Source of the DNA: Colwellia sp. M166
GTDB taxonomy: Bacteria > Pseudomonadota > Gammaproteobacteria > Enterobacterales > Alteromonadaceae
Length of the DNA stretch: 64,000 nt
Direction: 5' to 3'
Assembly: GCF_024585285.1 (NCBI RefSeq)
Contig: NZ_CP040755.1
Coordinates: 1,426,001 to 1,490,000, forward strand
Below the pieces are notes generated by a model that did no database searches, was not told where the DNA came from, and was given only the letters and a program-made list of their open reading frames with translations. The position numbers were made by a program, and so were the translations under genes. Below, piece after piece: positions 8,989-17,895 of the stretch (position 1 is the first letter of the stretch; every line of letters begins with the position of its first letter).

Positions 8989-9198
8989 TATTACGCAAGT
9001 ACAGGGGTTGGTTTAGATAACACACCTATTAACAATACAAATGATAAAGAAGTAGATGAAAATATAAACGAGGTAAGTTTACAAAAAAAACGTCCTGAAG
9101 AACAAACGGTCGATGAATGGCTAGAAGATTGGGAAGCAGCATTTACGGCTGAAGAATTTGACGAAGTCATGACTGACTTTAGCAACGTTAAAAATTAA
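8989..9198 (+). pseudogene. 3' remainder of the gene split by the IS21 element
   Basis: About 69 codons are open from just inside the right flank of the IS to TAA at 9196. The frame is the same modulo three as the upstream piece at 5569-6372. The encoded tail is acidic (V-D-E-W-L-E-D-W-E-A-A-F and E-E-F-D-E-V-M). There is no start codon with a ribosome site, so this part is unlikely to be translated alone. Confidence 0.7.
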
Positions 9199-9249
9199 AT
9201 GACTTACTGATAGGCGCTCATAAACAAAGGCTCTCTAAGGGAAAATAAA

Positions 9250-10272
9250 TCAGTCAGTATGCAACTTGTATTTAATTGCAGGAAATCTATCTGTTATTTT
9301 TGTTGCGAACACTTCTGCACTCTCTTTGCCCCAGTTACGGGCAACATAATACCCTTTGTCTGAGTATATAAGTTCAGGCTCACGAGCTACTCGATATTTG
9401 TTATACTTTTTGTTGGTTTCAGTTACTTCAGACTCCAGCTTTAGTAATTGAAAGGCACAGGTATTATCAGCTCTTAAGAAATCCAAAGTCTCTTGACCGA
9501 TTAAACCTTTATCATTTAGTAATTGCACAGTACAAAACCCAATATCTGATTTACGAATATGCCCATAAGCTTGCTCGTCATTAAAGAATATCGAATAACG
9601 GCTTGTATCTCTGCCCCCAGAACGAGACGCCCGTTCTTTTTGACGTTTTTCACGAATCTTAACTTGGTAATCTTCAATCTCAGGAATGGGTATAACAGAC
9701 TGAACATCTAAAAGGATTTTACCTTCGCTTTCATATGGATGCATACGCACACATCGAATAGATAAACCGTAATCATTGAGCCACATTACAGTCGTTGTTA
9801 ACTCACGAGAAAACTCAGCAGATGCTAAAACAATCTTTACCTCTTGGGCAAATTCATCCTCTTCTTTTTCATCCCAACCTAAAAATTCTAATATTGAAGC
9901 TTCAGCATCTAATTCAAGGGTATTGCTTTTGATGTAATCAGCATAAATATCAACTAAACGATCAAAGGTAAGAGTTGAAACCATTGCAGCATAACGGACA
10001 GCTTGCAGCTCCATATGACCGCCATCTTCAGTACGTTTTAGTTCAATCACAACAATATTGGCTTGCTTATCAATCCCTAACAAATCGATACGTCTGCGGC
10101 TTTCATCCCACTCACCAAATTCTTCAGCTACCACTAGTGTATCAGGAGAAATAATTTCAATTTGGTGTTTAAGCAAGCGCTGTAAATCATCGCGTTCTTT
10201 TAATCCTGATTCGGAAAAAGTTGTACGAGAAATCGTTTTAATTTCATTATCTGTTATTTGATAAATAGCCAT
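9250..10272 (-). CDS. DUF91/NucS-like PD-(D/E)xK nuclease-type protein, last gene of defence operon
   Basis: A 340-aa soluble protein. Residues 60-80 show R-R-I-D-L-L-G-I-D and V-V-I-E-L-K-R, the Asp and Glu-x-Lys core of the PD-(D/E)xK fold as in DUF91/NucS endonucleases. An upstream F-G-E-W-D-E-S segment agrees with that family. The C-terminal half (residues 190-340) is unassigned. It starts six bases after the darG stop, so it is almost surely co-transcribed with darT and darG. In this setting a DNA-acting role in phage defence or repair of modified DNA is reasonable inference; it has not been shown by the sequence. No truncation is seen. Confidence 0.78.
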   Translation of the reverse strand: MAIYQITDNEIKTISRTTFSESGLKERDDLQRLLKHQIEIISPDTLVVAEEFGEWDESRRRIDLLGIDKQANIVVIELKRTEDGGHMELQAVRYAAMVSTLTFDRLVDIYADYIKSNTLELDAEASILEFLGWDEKEEDEFAQEVKIVLASAEFSRELTTTVMWLNDYGLSIRCVRMHPYESEGKILLDVQSVIPIPEIEDYQVKIREKRQKERASRSGGRDTSRYSIFFNDEQAYGHIRKSDIGFCTVQLLNDKGLIGQETLDFLRADNTCAFQLLKLESEVTETNKKYNKYRVAREPELIYSDKGYYVARNWGKESAEVFATKITDRFPAIKYKLHTD

Positions 10273-10278
10273 TAGAGT

Positions 10279-11328
10279 TTAATGAATCCACCCTGTATTT
10301 TTCAATCTATTCCATGCCGTTTTAACATGTGCAGGCGTCATTAGCGTAGCTTTGCGTTCATTCCATTGCTGAATAGCTTGATGAGCTTCTTCGGGGCTAT
10401 TAGCACCTTCATTTTTAACAACCCAATGCACTGTCGATAAAAGTTCGACACCATAAGGCGATTGATAGCCATCGATTAATTCACCTACTCTATTAATTCG
10501 TAACTTAATATCGTCATTGGATTCAGCTAAAAATTGTTTTGCATCCGCTAATGCTGAAGCAATAGGTGTTATTTCAGACTCAACAACCCCATCGCCAACA
10601 CCTTCGATATAGTGGCCATCCATAGTGTTTAATGCATGACGCAAGGCATCAGCATAAGGGCCATACGTCTGCTTCTCAAATTGAAGTTTCATATTTTCGC
10701 CGGCTTCTTGTAAAAAATAAGCAAGCTTTTGTACTTCTATTTTTGACAAACCGTAATTTACCGTCTGATAAGTTTCTAACAATGCGAGGATGGCCGCTCT
10801 ACCCGCGGTCATTTTAGGTTTTACTGTATTAGTTTCAATAGTCGTTGCTTTAATATCATCATTCGGTTCAAATAGCCTCACTTCTAAGTTTTCTATACAA
10901 CCTAAGTACTTAACTATTAATGGTTTTACCTCATTCCAAGCTAAACCGCCTAGGCCACAACCTAATGGAGGGATCGCGATAGAGCGAATATCAAAGCGTG
11001 CAATATGTTCTACTAAACTTTGTAAGCCAGATTCAACATCTTCAATTTTAGAAGCACTTTTCCAATGATCTTTCGTTGGAAAATTAATAATAAAACGAGG
11101 TGTTGCTAAAGCGCCTAGTTCAAAAGTAAACATTTGCCCTAGTTCTACTTCTTTATTTTTACAGGCTAGCGCATAAGCCTTAAAATTATCTGGCCATTTT
11201 TTCTTAAATTGCAGTGCTATGCCTTTACCCATAACACCAACACAATTAACTGTATTTACTATAGCATCAACATCTTCTTGTTTAAGAAGATCACCTTTCA
11301 TTGAATGAATGTTTAAATTAATTGCCAT
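10279..11328 (-). CDS. darG: DarG, macrodomain antitoxin that reverses DNA ADP-ribosylation
   Basis: A 349-aa two-domain protein. Residues 1-155 are a macrodomain: N-T-V-N-C-V-G-V-M-G-K-G binds ADP-ribose, F-P-T-K-D-H-W contains the lysine (K86) matching the key lysine of DarG, and P-P-L-G-C-G-L-G-G-L is the second loop. Residues 175-349 resemble the C-terminal DarT-binding domain of long DarG proteins. DarG removes ADP-ribose from thymidine in DNA and also neutralises DarT directly. It lies eight bases after darT in the same operon, the standard toxin-antitoxin order. The protein looks intact. Confidence 0.93.
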   Translation of the reverse strand: MAINLNIHSMKGDLLKQEDVDAIVNTVNCVGVMGKGIALQFKKKWPDNFKAYALACKNKEVELGQMFTFELGALATPRFIINFPTKDHWKSASKIEDVESGLQSLVEHIARFDIRSIAIPPLGCGLGGLAWNEVKPLIVKYLGCIENLEVRLFEPNDDIKATTIETNTVKPKMTAGRAAILALLETYQTVNYGLSKIEVQKLAYFLQEAGENMKLQFEKQTYGPYADALRHALNTMDGHYIEGVGDGVVESEITPIASALADAKQFLAESNDDIKLRINRVGELIDGYQSPYGVELLSTVHWVVKNEGANSPEEAHQAIQQWNERKATLMTPAHVKTAWNRLKNTGWIH

Positions 11329-11336
11329 GTTTTGTC

Positions 11337-12014
11337 CTAAAAATACCAGTCTGTCATTACTTCTACCGCTAAGTTTACGCCATTTCGTGCCAAGATAGCA
11401 TTAACTTCTTGTGCTCTCGCTTGATTTAACACACCAATTCTGGTCATCAAAGTAAGCGGAACTTTTTCTTTTATCAAAAATTCCGCCTGTCTTTTTTCCA
11501 CCCTATCTACATATCGAGGGTTGGCATGAGAATTCATAAAGTATTTACAAAATCCATCAAGGCGAGGACTTTCTGTCATCGTAGCCCAATCGACAGAGCT
11601 CGACAACATACGTAAGTCTGTAAAACATTGGCTGTAATCTAGGGTTGCATTACGGTCGTAAAAAACGAAGTCTTGTAAGTCATTTTTAAGCGCTAATTCA
11701 ATGGTGGTTTCAAAGTAGATAATACCTGTTTGGTCATACTGACAATTATTTACTCTCCCGTGATGAATAGCCGATAACATAGGCGAACGAGGAGCGAAAT
11801 AAAAAGGTACAAACTCATGGATTAATCCACCTGGTGGATTATTGACACTTTTGATTGAACGCGCTCCTTGTGCACCACCATGAGCAATATTATGATAGTG
11901 CAAATCTAATTCCTCACTTTTAGTTTTACTTAACAATGCTTCCTGCTGACAAATCATATTGAGATTATCAATAGCAGTAATATGAAACAGTCGAACAGGT
12001 CTTGGCATTGTCAT
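11337..12014 (-). CDS. darT: DarT, DNA ADP-ribosyltransferase toxin (DUF4433)
   Basis: A 225-aa toxin that transfers ADP-ribose from NAD to thymidine bases in single-stranded DNA, blocking replication and acting against phage. Visible motifs are the N-terminal L-F-H-I-T (H11), V-P-F-Y-F-A-P-R-S-P-M with R76 and R-Q-A-E-F with E178 as candidate catalytic glutamate. Length is normal. Its ATG overlaps the hsdS stop in TAATG, so translation is coupled to the restriction-modification operon. All key residues are present, so the toxin is probably active and must be balanced by DarG. Confidence 0.93.
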   Translation of the reverse strand: MTMPRPVRLFHITAIDNLNMICQQEALLSKTKSEELDLHYHNIAHGGAQGARSIKSVNNPPGGLIHEFVPFYFAPRSPMLSAIHHGRVNNCQYDQTGIIYFETTIELALKNDLQDFVFYDRNATLDYSQCFTDLRMLSSSVDWATMTESPRLDGFCKYFMNSHANPRYVDRVEKRQAEFLIKEKVPLTLMTRIGVLNQARAQEVNAILARNGVNLAVEVMTDWYF

Positions 12015-13789
12015 TACAAGGCATCTCCTAAGGCATTTTCAACCACGGCATCGGCGAGGTGCAGTTGGGTGGTTTGGGCGTCGCCTAGGCGAGCTTTGAG
12101 TTGGTCACACAAGGCGAGCAACTCATCTACTTTGGCTACGATTCGCTGTTGTTCTTTTAACGGAGGCATAATGAAATAATGTTTAGAAAAATCATCAAAC
12201 CTTAAGCTTTCAACTGTAGTGCCAATCTTTGTCAAGTTTTCTAATATATACATTTCAAAACCTTTCATCATAAGCAAAACATAATTTGCTATATATTTAT
12301 CGATTAAGCTCAAGACCTTTAAGTCCTGATTAACAGTACAAACAGACTTAGTAATTGCGACAGGGAACTTTCTTCTCAATATTCCACTTCTAGCTACAAA
12401 CAAAAGTGACTCTGTGTCTATTTGAGCCAAACCGTCAGTTATTGCTAACTTGGTAACATGATCTTCACTATCAAATATTTCTTCAACTTTCATATCTTTA
12501 GGCGTAACCCAAGGTACGTCACCGTTCCAATAATCAGAGTTAGCTTTACTTGGCGTTTTTCCACCAGTGAATACACCAATATGAGATAGAGTCGTCCACT
12601 CCCAACCGTTCGGCAGCTCAAACGGCTTTTCTTCGTCCGTAATGGCAGGTAATGGCTTTTGCTTTTTGATTTTTTTATCAGCGATGAGTTGCGCTTTTTC
12701 TTCTGCGATTTTATCAAGTAGTACACTTGCTGGTTCGTCGTTGGGGTTTTGCGGCACGAGTTTACCCATGACGGCGAGTTGTAAGATGGTTTGCTTTAAC
12801 TGCTCTATGCTTGCTTCGGTGGTGAACAATACGTCAAAGTGCTCAGCGATGCGTTGCCAGCTGGTTTGGAAGTCTTCTTTGTTATCATCGTCTGCCGATG
12901 TGCCGTTTGTTAAGCTTGCTAGCAGCACTTCCACTAAGGTTTGGTGTGCACTCAGACTTTGCTCAGTTTGTTGCTCTAACTGGTCACACAAGGCCATCAG
13001 TTCATCGACTTTAGCAACAATGCGGTGTTGTTCGGCTAGAGGAGGTAAAGAAATAACAAATGAGCGGAGCTTACCTAAGGACACAAAGGGTTGAACACCT
13101 CCACCAGATTGACTTTTTATTATAACTGAAGCATATATTAGGTAATTTTTTAAAAATAAAGGTACAGAAAGATCTTTATCGAAATACTTGAAAAGACCTA
13201 CATTCTTAATACTAAAGTCTGGCTCTAAATCCACGATTACCGGATTGCCTATACTGCCAATCATCGCAAATAAAATATCATCTCTATCAACTTTTGAGCG
13301 AGCAATAATTTTTAGGTGATCAGCCTCAGAAATATATTTAATATCAGAAAGATCTAATTTCCCTGAAGAAAGGTTTTTGCTAGTTACCAAAGGGTAGCCT
13401 GTTAACTGCGCCTTAGGACTATCATGAGTTCCATCTCTAACATCATAAACATCTTCTAAACGCGCCCATGCCCAACCACTTGGAAGCGTATATAATTGAT
13501 CTTCTGTAGATATTTCAGGTTGTTTTCGAGTTTTCTTTATTGTTTTATTACTAATTAACTGTTGCTTTATCTGACTTATTTTTTCAAGCAATACGCTTGC
13601 CGGTTCATCACTAGCATCTTGCGGTACTAATTTACCGCGTACCGCGAGCTCTAAAATCAGTTCACGTAATTTTTTAATACCAGTTAATTCAATTTTTTTA
13701 CTCGTACCACGGCCGGTGGCATTGCGTTTTTTAATCGCGCTAGTCCAAACATCAATATGCTCAGTGATTAACTTTTCAACGCCAGCCAT
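12014..13789 (-). CDS. hsdS: type I restriction-modification specificity subunit HsdS
   Basis: A 591-aa protein with two target recognition domains, each followed by a conserved helical repeat. The first repeat is L-P-P-L-A-E-Q-H-R-I-V-A-K-V-D-E near residue 245 and the second M-P-P-L-K-E-Q-Q-R-I-V near 530. A second pair of repeats precedes each domain (E-L-A-V-R-G-K-L-V-P-Q and Q-L-A-V-M-G-K-L-V-P-Q). HsdS reads the bipartite DNA site for both modification and cleavage. Start and stop overlap hsdM and darT by one base (TAATG). The frame is intact, so methylation specificity should be preserved. Confidence 0.95.
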   Translation of the reverse strand: MAGVEKLITEHIDVWTSAIKKRNATGRGTSKKIELTGIKKLRELILELAVRGKLVPQDASDEPASVLLEKISQIKQQLISNKTIKKTRKQPEISTEDQLYTLPSGWAWARLEDVYDVRDGTHDSPKAQLTGYPLVTSKNLSSGKLDLSDIKYISEADHLKIIARSKVDRDDILFAMIGSIGNPVIVDLEPDFSIKNVGLFKYFDKDLSVPLFLKNYLIYASVIIKSQSGGGVQPFVSLGKLRSFVISLPPLAEQHRIVAKVDELMALCDQLEQQTEQSLSAHQTLVEVLLASLTNGTSADDDNKEDFQTSWQRIAEHFDVLFTTEASIEQLKQTILQLAVMGKLVPQNPNDEPASVLLDKIAEEKAQLIADKKIKKQKPLPAITDEEKPFELPNGWEWTTLSHIGVFTGGKTPSKANSDYWNGDVPWVTPKDMKVEEIFDSEDHVTKLAITDGLAQIDTESLLFVARSGILRRKFPVAITKSVCTVNQDLKVLSLIDKYIANYVLLMMKGFEMYILENLTKIGTTVESLRFDDFSKHYFIMPPLKEQQRIVAKVDELLALCDQLKARLGDAQTTQLHLADAVVENALGDAL

Positions 13790-15282
13790 TATTTCGCGCC
13801 CTGCTCTTTATTAGATAAGGCATTAGCTAGAATACCTTTAAGCTGGCCGCGCAAGGCTTGAATATCTGCTTGTTGTTTCGCGTAGTCGCCCAATAGCTCT
13901 TGTGGGTCGTGGCTTATTTTTTCGCCAACATGCGGGTTTTTAATATCAAGGTTAAAGTTACGAGCAATAATCTCGTCAATACTGACTTGCCATGCTTGTT
14001 CAGTTTCAATACGCGATGCAAAGCCGTCTGCCTCGTTACCCCACCAGTCAATTTCGGTTTGGAATTCTTCAAACTTCATCGGCTTGGTTTTGTTATAGTT
14101 TTTAACGCCGTCAGGGTACGGGTGCTCGTAAAACCACACTTTTTCGGTTGGCTTGCCCTTAGTGAAGAAGAGTATGTTGGTTTTTATGCCGGTATACGGG
14201 TTAAATACGCCGTTAGGTAAACGGACAATGGTATGTAGATTACATTCTTCGGTTAACAACTTTTTGATCTTAGTTTTAACGCCTTCACCAAATAAAGTGC
14301 CATCGGGTAACACCACGGCTGCACGGCCACCGTTTTTACCGTTTTTTGGAGAAGCTAATATTTCTATAATAAGTTGTAAAAATAAATCAGCTGTTTCGCG
14401 GGTACGTAAATCGGCAGGAAAGTTCTTCTCTATGCCGTCTTCTTCTGTGCCACCAAACGGCGGGTTAGTGACAATAACGTCAAGCTCATCGTCCCAGTTT
14501 GCTAACGGCTTGTTTAAGGTATTGCCGTGCTTAACTTGCACCGGTACTTCAATGCCATGCAGCAGCATGTTGGTAGTACACAGTAAGTGCGGTAATTGCT
14601 TTTTCTCTACGCCATGAATCTGCTGTTGCAAAGTTTGGTGATCATCGGCAGTTTTAACATAGTTGTTTTTTACGTGGTCAAACGAACAAGCTAAGAAGCC
14701 ACCCGTACCACAGGCAGGGTCCATAATGCTTTCACCTAGCTTAGGGTCTACGCGGTCAACAATAAAGCGTGTAATGGCACGAGGCGTGTAGAATTCGCCC
14801 GCATTACCGGCACTTTGTAAGTCTTTTAATATTTGCTCGTATAAATCACCAAACAAATGGCGTTCTTCTGAGTCGGTAAAGTCAATTTCGTTTAACTTGT
14901 TGATCACTTGGCGCAGTAACGTGCCGTTTTTCATATAGTTAAACGCGTCGCTAAACGCTTCTTTAGCAACATAACCACGCGGGTTTAGCTTAATAGGTGC
15001 AGTAAGGTTTTTAAGATCCGGAAACAGTTGGTCGTTAACAAATTCAAGAAGCTCGTCACCGGTTATACCTTCGTTGTCGGCAGCCCAATTACGCCAAAGA
15101 TATTGCTCAGGTAACGGGCATTGGTAATCCGTTTGTTCAAATTCTAGTTCTTCTTCTTGTGCGTCGAATATTTTCAAAAACAGTAACCAAGACATTTGCC
15201 CTAATCGTTGGGCATCTCCGTCAACACCGGCATCTTTACGCATAATATCTTGAATGGACTTTATTACTGAACTGACTGACAT
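13789..15282 (-). CDS. hsdM: type I restriction-modification DNA methyltransferase HsdM
   Basis: A 497-aa N6-adenine methyltransferase. An N-terminal HsdM helical domain covers residues 1-130. The catalytic domain has the SAM-binding motif D-P-A-C-G-T-G-G-F-L and the active-site N-P-P-F-G-G. It is complete. It works with HsdS to protect the host sequence. It lies 151 bases after the hsdR fragment, without an obvious terminator between, so it may share the hsdR promoter or use one in this gap. The insertion in hsdR could affect its expression. Confidence 0.96.
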   Translation of the reverse strand: MSVSSVIKSIQDIMRKDAGVDGDAQRLGQMSWLLFLKIFDAQEEELEFEQTDYQCPLPEQYLWRNWAADNEGITGDELLEFVNDQLFPDLKNLTAPIKLNPRGYVAKEAFSDAFNYMKNGTLLRQVINKLNEIDFTDSEERHLFGDLYEQILKDLQSAGNAGEFYTPRAITRFIVDRVDPKLGESIMDPACGTGGFLACSFDHVKNNYVKTADDHQTLQQQIHGVEKKQLPHLLCTTNMLLHGIEVPVQVKHGNTLNKPLANWDDELDVIVTNPPFGGTEEDGIEKNFPADLRTRETADLFLQLIIEILASPKNGKNGGRAAVVLPDGTLFGEGVKTKIKKLLTEECNLHTIVRLPNGVFNPYTGIKTNILFFTKGKPTEKVWFYEHPYPDGVKNYNKTKPMKFEEFQTEIDWWGNEADGFASRIETEQAWQVSIDEIIARNFNLDIKNPHVGEKISHDPQELLGDYAKQQADIQALRGQLKGILANALSNKEQGAK

Positions 15283-15433
15283 GGACTTCTCTTTGGTTTA
15301 TTTTATCTTGTGAAGTCACGGCTGCTAACTTGGTTTGCTAGCTTGGCTATGACTTTTCGCATTAGGTTGGTTTAAGTTGTTTGTTATCTATTAGCGTTCA
15401 TCTGTTTAATTACTTAACTCGATTTAAAGGGCG

Positions 15434-16410
15434 CTACGCTGACTTGTTGGGCGAGTCGTATAATAGCTCTTCCAACTCGGTGATCGCATTGTTATATTTG
15501 TCTGCGCCGCCAAAGGCTTTTTTCGCTATTTCGAGCGGCCGACCAAAATCAACAATGGTATTGGCTTTTAACGCATCTTTACCTTCAATGGCTTTGACGC
15601 CGTCATCGGCATAACCGTCAAGCAAGGCATTTAACACCTTTTGGGCTACGTCTGAATACTTGGTAAAGTAATTGCGCTTTTTAACGCTGTCAGCGCGCTC
15701 TTTACGCGTTAACGCCGGTTGGTCGTAAACTACGTGGCAAATAAGATCGAACGGGTCTAAATCTTTGCTTACGTCTTGCTCTAATGCTTGCCAAATAACT
15801 CCTTCATTGGCCAGCTCATCAATGATCGCTTGCTTGCGGTCGGCATTTTGCCACTTACGGGTGAATTCATCTAGTGATGAAAATTGTTTTTTTATGGTAT
15901 TGCGGGTGTAATCTTTAAATGACTCGGTAACGAGCTTGCCGTCAGTGTCGTAATACTGCACACGTTCAGCCATTTTTTTAACGTCAATTCCTGAGACTTT
16001 AAATTTAACGAATCGCTTTTCTTCTTCGTCATTACCCCAATCACTATCAATTTCAGCGCCTTCACTTCTGCTGTTAACATAGTCTTGTTCAGGCTCGTTT
16101 GTGCCGTCAATACTTGCATCATCGGCGTCAGTATTAGCATCGCTAAGCTCATCAATAAAGCTACCGTCTTCCGTTTCGCCGGTAATAATGTCCTCTGGCT
16201 TACTTACCATAACCTTCTCAGGTATACCGTCAAAGCGTTCATCGGCAAACAGTTCAGTGGCTTTTTTAAAGTCGAGAATGGTGAACCATAACTTACCGTA
16301 TTTATCGTCAATGCGTGTGCCACGGCCAATGATCTGCTTAAACTTGGTCATCGACTGTATGTTTTGATCTAGCACGACCAATTTACAGGTTTTAGCATCA
16401 ACGCCTGTAG
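15434..16410 (-). pseudogene. hsdR: hsdR 3' part, separated by IS50-like insertion
   Basis: About 325 codons of the C-terminal part of the type I restriction subunit. It contains helicase motif VI ([10 protein letters not shown]) followed by the C-terminal HsdR region that docks onto the methylase. Reading continues without shift from the upstream fragment if one copy of the 9-base target duplication is removed: ...M-T-T-G then V-D-A-K-T-C-K. An internal ATG at 16381 has no convincing ribosome site. Confidence 0.9.
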
Positions 16411-17895
16411 CTGTCTCTTGATCACAAGTCGAGTTCTTTCATAAATGCATAGGACTCGACTAACCACATTAATCTTACCCAACCATCCCACATTGCCTTG
16501 GTGCCTACTCGGCCTGTTCGCTTGCTGTCATACCATCGCCCTAATCTTGCCAGTGCGTAATATGCCCATTTCAATGATGGCGGCTCCGTTGGTATTGGCT
16601 TTCCTGTCGCTGTCGCTTTAAATAGAAGCTTCCAACTTATTTCATTTAAATAAGTTGTGCAACAGATACCTTCTGCTGCTTCTTTGTTTTGTGCTAGCTC
16701 TCGAAGTTGAAATAAACGTACCGCTATAAATGCTTGTATTACGGCTGCTTTCTTTAAGTTGTCAATATGTTGCATCCGCAACTTTTCTACTTCTGTCCCT
16801 TCACTTTTCCAAATCTTATGGAACTCTTCTATACGCCACCTTAGTTCATAATAGCGGGAAATTGCTCGGGCTTCGTCTGCATTTGTAACTTGCTCCGTTG
16901 TGTACAGTAACCATTGTAATTTACTTTTTGTATCGTTGTTTACCTCGGTACACACCACTATATTGAGCGGAAGTCCTTCTGCGCCTTTTGCCCGCTGTGG
17001 CTTTTTAAGTATCACCTGCGTGTAACTGAGCGCTATTGTCGCTGTTCGGGCTTTTCTTCCACCTTTTTGCTGGATATCTATCGTATATTTACCCGCGGGT
17101 TTTAATTGTGCCAGCGCATCTTCTAGTTTCGGGTGCTCACCTAGTAAACGTCGATTACCTTTCGCTCTAACAACAAAGCGATGCCCAGCACTCTGCTGAT
17201 AATCAAGGTATTCATATATATCGGCTTCGCGATCACAGACATCAATGACATTAGATAAATCACCTAGACGTTGCGCTATTTCTTCTACATTATTTTGCCA
17301 TTTATAGCTTTCTTTTAACTCACGTTCTCGGCATTGCAATGTGTGCTGTTTGCCTATTTGTTTCTTTTCTCTATACCAATAATGCTGGTAAGCAAGCCCA
17401 ATGACTTTTTCTTCATGTGCATCCAACATCAACGTGGAATGCGCGTAAAGGGTTCGTCCTTTCGGGCTGCGCTTTTCACTTGAAGCGGAATTTACGGCGC
17501 CTAATTCTTGGCAGACAGAATGTTTGTAACTTAATCCAGTTGTATCTTGTAAAGCAAGTACGAGTGGACGTTGTTTAACAATAGCATCTGTATGTAAATA
17601 GCCAGCTTCAGCAATATCTTCGTCATTAATATGGTCATTACGAATAAATCGATAAGCACCTTCAATACTTGCAGGATCAGGGCAAGAATTAACTAATGAT
17701 TTTCCTGCGTTGTCAGCCATAGACGTTGCTATATTAACTAAACGCTTTGTTCGACGCGGATCTTTTAACTGTGCTTTACCAAAAACTAAAGCAGCCCATT
17801 TAGCTGAGTCTATTTCAAACATATTCATGACCTAAAGATTTTTAACCTATTAGATCATGGATATAAACAAAATGGAACTTGTGTATAAGAGACAG
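16411..17895 (-). mobile_element. IS50/Tn5-like insertion sequence (IS4 family) in hsdR
   Basis: A 1,485-bp element. The end near the transposase start (17877-17895) reads CTGTCTCTTATACACAAGT on the minus strand, one base from the Tn5 outside end. The other end (16411-16429) reads CTGTCTCTTGATCACAAGT, like the inside end. It is bracketed by a perfect 9-bp duplication CGCCTGTAG (16402-16410 and 17896-17904), the size IS50 makes. Sharp edges and an intact transposase indicate a fairly recent insertion. Confidence 0.96.
16422..17828 (-). CDS. IS4-family (IS50/Tn5 group) transposase
   Basis: A 468-aa DDE transposase of Tn5 type. The Asp residues appear in L-A-L-Q-D-T-T-G and D-V-C-D-R-E-A-D, and the Y-(2)-R-(3)-E-(6)-K signature is in [13 protein letters not shown]. 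The C-terminal Tn5 dimerisation domain is present. Length is close to Tn5 Tnp (476). Reading direction equals that of hsdR, so its promoter or read-through could reach hsdM, hsdS and darTG. Confidence 0.95.
   Translation of the reverse strand: MNMFEIDSAKWAALVFGKAQLKDPRRTKRLVNIATSMADNAGKSLVNSCPDPASIEGAYRFIRNDHINDEDIAEAGYLHTDAIVKQRPLVLALQDTTGLSYKHSVCQELGAVNSASSEKRSPKGRTLYAHSTLMLDAHEEKVIGLAYQHYWYREKKQIGKQHTLQCRERELKESYKWQNNVEEIAQRLGDLSNVIDVCDREADIYEYLDYQQSAGHRFVVRAKGNRRLLGEHPKLEDALAQLKPAGKYTIDIQQKGGRKARTATIALSYTQVILKKPQRAKGAEGLPLNIVVCTEVNNDTKSKLQWLLYTTEQVTNADEARAISRYYELRWRIEEFHKIWKSEGTEVEKLRMQHIDNLKKAAVIQAFIAVRLFQLRELAQNKEAAEGICCTTYLNEISWKLLFKATATGKPIPTEPPSLKWAYYALARLGRWYDSKRTGRVGTKAMWDGWVRLMWLVESYAFMKELDL

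Noticed and set aside
13900..14617. Long plus-strand frames opposite hsdM
   Set aside because: They mirror the strongly coding hsdM frame and show no ribosome site or domain.
16381..16410. The 3' hsdR fragment as an independent gene starting at 16381
   Set aside because: It rejoins in frame with the 5' fragment once the IS and one duplication copy are removed, so it is a disrupted gene.
17877..17895. Sequence resembling a Tn5 mosaic-end sequencing adapter, hinting at library contamination
   Set aside because: The last four bases are AAGT, not ATCT as in the adapter, a transposase gene and a second end are present, and a 9-bp target duplication frames the element. It is a natural IS.
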